From: Cupriavidus necator A5-1
GTDB taxonomy: Bacteria > Pseudomonadota > Gammaproteobacteria > Burkholderiales > Burkholderiaceae
Direction of reading: 5' to 3'
DNA length: 64,000 nucleotides
Assembly: GCF_000744095.1 (NCBI RefSeq)
Contig: NZ_JQLI01000008.1
Coordinates: 2,170,001 to 2,234,000 of the forward strand
In this document: positions 62,245 through 64,000 of the stretch, one piece after another
Layout of the letters: each line of letters opens with the position of its first letter
How positions within the stretch are numbered: position 1 is the first letter of the stretch
Made by a program: the position numbers and the translations under genes
Notes under the pieces: generated by a model
Seen by the model: the letters and a program-made list of their open reading frames with translations, nothing else
What the model was told of the DNA's origin: nothing
Databases searched by the model: none

Positions 62245-63384
62245 GTGGAAGTGAATCGCACGGTCTTCCGGGAAGACCATGAAATGCTGCGTCCCATGGC
62301 GCGAAGGTTCTTCGAGCGCGAGTGCGCGCCGCGCCAGCCGGAGTGGGACAAGGCCGGCAAGACAGACCGCGATACCTGGCTCAAGGCAGGCCGCGAAGGG
62401 CTGCTCTGCGTGTCGGTCCCCGTGGAATACGGCGGCGGCGGCGGCGATTTTGGCCACTCGGCGGTGGTCATGGAGGAGATGCATCGCGCAGGAATCTCGG
62501 GTGCGGGCTTCTCGATCCACTCGGACATCATCGCGCCCTATATCGTGCGTCTAGGCACCGAAGCGCAGAAAAAGCGATGGCTGCCCGATATCTGCGCTGG
62601 CAAGACCATCATGGCGGTGGGCATCACCGAGCCGGGCGGCGGATCCGACGTCAAGGCCATCCGCACCACTGCAGTGCGCGATGGCGACGAGTACGTAATC
62701 AACGGCAGCAAGACGTTCATCAGCAACGGCCTGAACTGCGACATGATCATGCTTGTTTGCAAGACGGACCCGGCGGCGGGCGCCAAAGGTGTCAGCCTGA
62801 TCATGGTCGAGGCCAATCGCGCGGGGTTCAAGCGCGGCCGCAAGCTCGACAAGGTGGGCCAGCCCGGCGCCGACACGGCCGAACTGTTCTTCGACAATGT
62901 GCGCGTGCCCGTGGAAAACCGGCTCGGCGACGAGAACGGCGGCTTTGCATACCTGATGCAGGAGCTGCCGCAGGAACGCCTGCTGATCTCGATCTATGCC
63001 GCCATTGCCATCGAACGGCTGCTGCAGATTACGGTGGACTACGTCAAGGACCGCCGCGCCTTCAACCAGACGGTCTGGGATTTCCAGAACACCAAGTTCA
63101 AGCTGGCCGACGTCAAGGCCCAATCGGTAGCTGTGCGGACCATGGTCGACTACTACATCGGCGAGCACATGAAGCGCAAGCTCACCGTCCAGGAAGCGGC
63201 TATCGCCAAGCTCTTCGCCACTGAGACGCTGTGGAAATGCATCGACGACATGGTCCAGCTCCATGGCGGCTACGGCTACATGCTTGAGTACCCGATCGCC
63301 CGCGCGTTCACGGACTACCGCGTCTGCCGCATCGCGGGCGGCGCCAGCGAAGTGCTGCGCGACCTTATCTCACGCAAGCTGTGA
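62245..63384 (+). CDS. Acyl-CoA dehydrogenase
   Basis: About 379 residues, full length for the family. MAVGITEPGGGSDVKAIRTT and NGSKTFISNGLNCDMIMLVC form the central FAD/substrate region; ERLLISIYAAIAIERLLQIT and MVQLHGGYGYMLEYPIARAF with a following ASEVLRDLI are typical C-terminal blocks. The enzyme makes the alpha,beta-double bond in an acyl-CoA. GTG 62245 is chosen because AGGAG lies seven bases upstream; ATG 62227 is in frame. It is followed after 45 bases by the thiolase and lies 128 bases after the LuxR-type regulator. Confidence 0.93.
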   Translation: MEVNRTVFREDHEMLRPMARRFFERECAPRQPEWDKAGKTDRDTWLKAGREGLLCVSVPVEYGGGGGDFGHSAVVMEEMHRAGISGAGFSIHSDIIAPYIVRLGTEAQKKRWLPDICAGKTIMAVGITEPGGGSDVKAIRTTAVRDGDEYVINGSKTFISNGLNCDMIMLVCKTDPAAGAKGVSLIMVEANRAGFKRGRKLDKVGQPGADTAELFFDNVRVPVENRLGDENGGFAYLMQELPQERLLISIYAAIAIERLLQITVDYVKDRRAFNQTVWDFQNTKFKLADVKAQSVAVRTMVDYYIGEHMKRKLTVQEAAIAKLFATETLWKCIDDMVQLHGGYGYMLEYPIARAFTDYRVCRIAGGASEVLRDLISRKL

Positions 63385-63429
63385 ACCGCCACCGATTTCC
63401 CGCAATCCGTCTCAATAACAGGTTGAACC

Positions 63430-64000
63430 ATGAATGAGAAAGTCATAGTCGCCGGCGTGGGCATGATCCCGTTCCTGAAGCCGGGCGCCAGCAAGAACTA
63501 CTTCGAGATGGGTGCCGATGCCGTGCGGCTGGCCCTGGCCGACGCCGGCATCGGCTACGAGCAACTGCAGGAAGCCTACGCCGGGTACGTGTACGGCGAT
63601 TCCACCTGCGGCCAGACCACGGTGTACGAGGTTGGCATGACCGGCATCCCGGTGGTCAACGTCAACAACAACTGTTCGACGGGCTCAACGGCGCTATACC
63701 TGGCCCGCAAGGCCGTTGCATCGGGCGACGCCGACTGCGTGCTGGCGCTCGGGTTCGAACAGATGCAGCCGGGCGCGCTGAAGATGCACTGGGACGACCG
63801 TCCGCCCCCGCGCACGCGCTTCTTGCCCGTGCTGAAGTCGCTGACCGAAGACATGAGCCACCTCGGCCAGGCGCTGCGCTCTTTCGGCGGTGCCGGGCGC
63901 GAGTACATGGAGAAGTACGGCGCAAGCATGGAAACGTTCGCAGCGGTGCGCGCCAAGGCGAGCCGGCATGCCGCCAACAACCCGCTGGCGCTGTTCCGCA
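63430..64000 (+). CDS. SCP2-type thiolase / lipid-transfer protein (partial, 3' end outside window)
   Basis: The first about 190 residues are visible: VIVAGVGMIPFLKPG, YAGYVYGDSTCGQTTVYEVG, then VVNVNNNCSTGSTALYLARK with the nucleophilic Cys, and VLALGFEQMQPGALK. This is the SCP-x/thiolase group rather than the classical FadA type. It probably cleaves 3-ketoacyl-CoA, or a branched or steroid-like one, made by the acyl-CoA dehydrogenase. The frame runs off the window end. Confidence 0.9.
   Translation, partial: MNEKVIVAGVGMIPFLKPGASKNYFEMGADAVRLALADAGIGYEQLQEAYAGYVYGDSTCGQTTVYEVGMTGIPVVNVNNNCSTGSTALYLARKAVASGDADCVLALGFEQMQPGALKMHWDDRPPPRTRFLPVLKSLTEDMSHLGQALRSFGGAGREYMEKYGASMETFAAVRAKASRHAANNPLALFR

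Overview
This 64 kb window looks like accessory DNA of a Burkholderiales bacterium, most likely Cupriavidus or a close relative. The grounds are the GC-rich coding, a TctC/Bug-type tripartite tricarboxylate binding protein, a dihydrolipoamide dehydrogenase with an N-terminal lipoyl domain, a two-lipoyl AceF, and a GTG-started general porin. The genus is inferred from gene types, not from an alignment. No rRNA, tRNA or CRISPR array was seen.

Layout. (1) 0-21 kb: a partial acetolactate synthase paralogue (-), then pyruvate dehydrogenase E1 (aceE). An IclR regulator follows, with an M24 hydrolase, a threonine-synthase-like PLP enzyme, an Lrp regulator, a Bug binding protein, an MmgE/PrpD protein and a porin. 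Next come a large zinc-ribbon/nucleotide-cyclase/ATPase protein and the E2 (aceF) and E3 (lpdA) of pyruvate dehydrogenase. Two near-identical promoter-operator modules, before the IclR gene and before the Bug/PrpD/porin set, suggest that one IclR protein controls both. (2) 22-44 kb: a catabolic island, probably for an aromatic compound. It holds a LysR-linked Rieske oxygenase and reductase, a FAD monooxygenase, a VOC (extradiol-like) dioxygenase, two FAH-family hydrolases, a thioesterase, a cupin and a beta-keto-acid cleavage enzyme. A Rieske ferredoxin, two MFS transporters and an outer-membrane channel complete it. An 18-bp operator, about AAWACGATACGnnnCGTA, recurs before nearly every transcription unit and once, degenerate, before the TetR gene at 39.2-39.9 kb. 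A GntR-controlled set (aldehyde dehydrogenase, DHDPS-family lyase, ornithine-cyclodeaminase family protein) sits inside.

(3) 45-59 kb: a mobile or plasmid-like region of markedly higher GC. It has a tyrosine recombinase, two type II toxin-antitoxin pairs (Phd/VapC-like and TacAT-like), and a KfrA-type coiled-coil DNA-binding protein overlapping a short H-NS-like protein. There is a set of seven GGGAACAAAATT-type motifs, several strong palindromes, a HIT/HNH gene pair, and a decayed second kfrA-hns copy next to broken Tn3-family transposase pieces in opposite orientations. (4) 59-64 kb: a MalT-type LuxR regulator followed by an acyl-CoA dehydrogenase and a truncated thiolase, probably the start of an acyl-CoA degradation operon.

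The most notable observations are the two regulons readable from shared operators, the recombinase/KfrA/H-NS region with its unexplained repeated motif, and the HIT-HNH pair.
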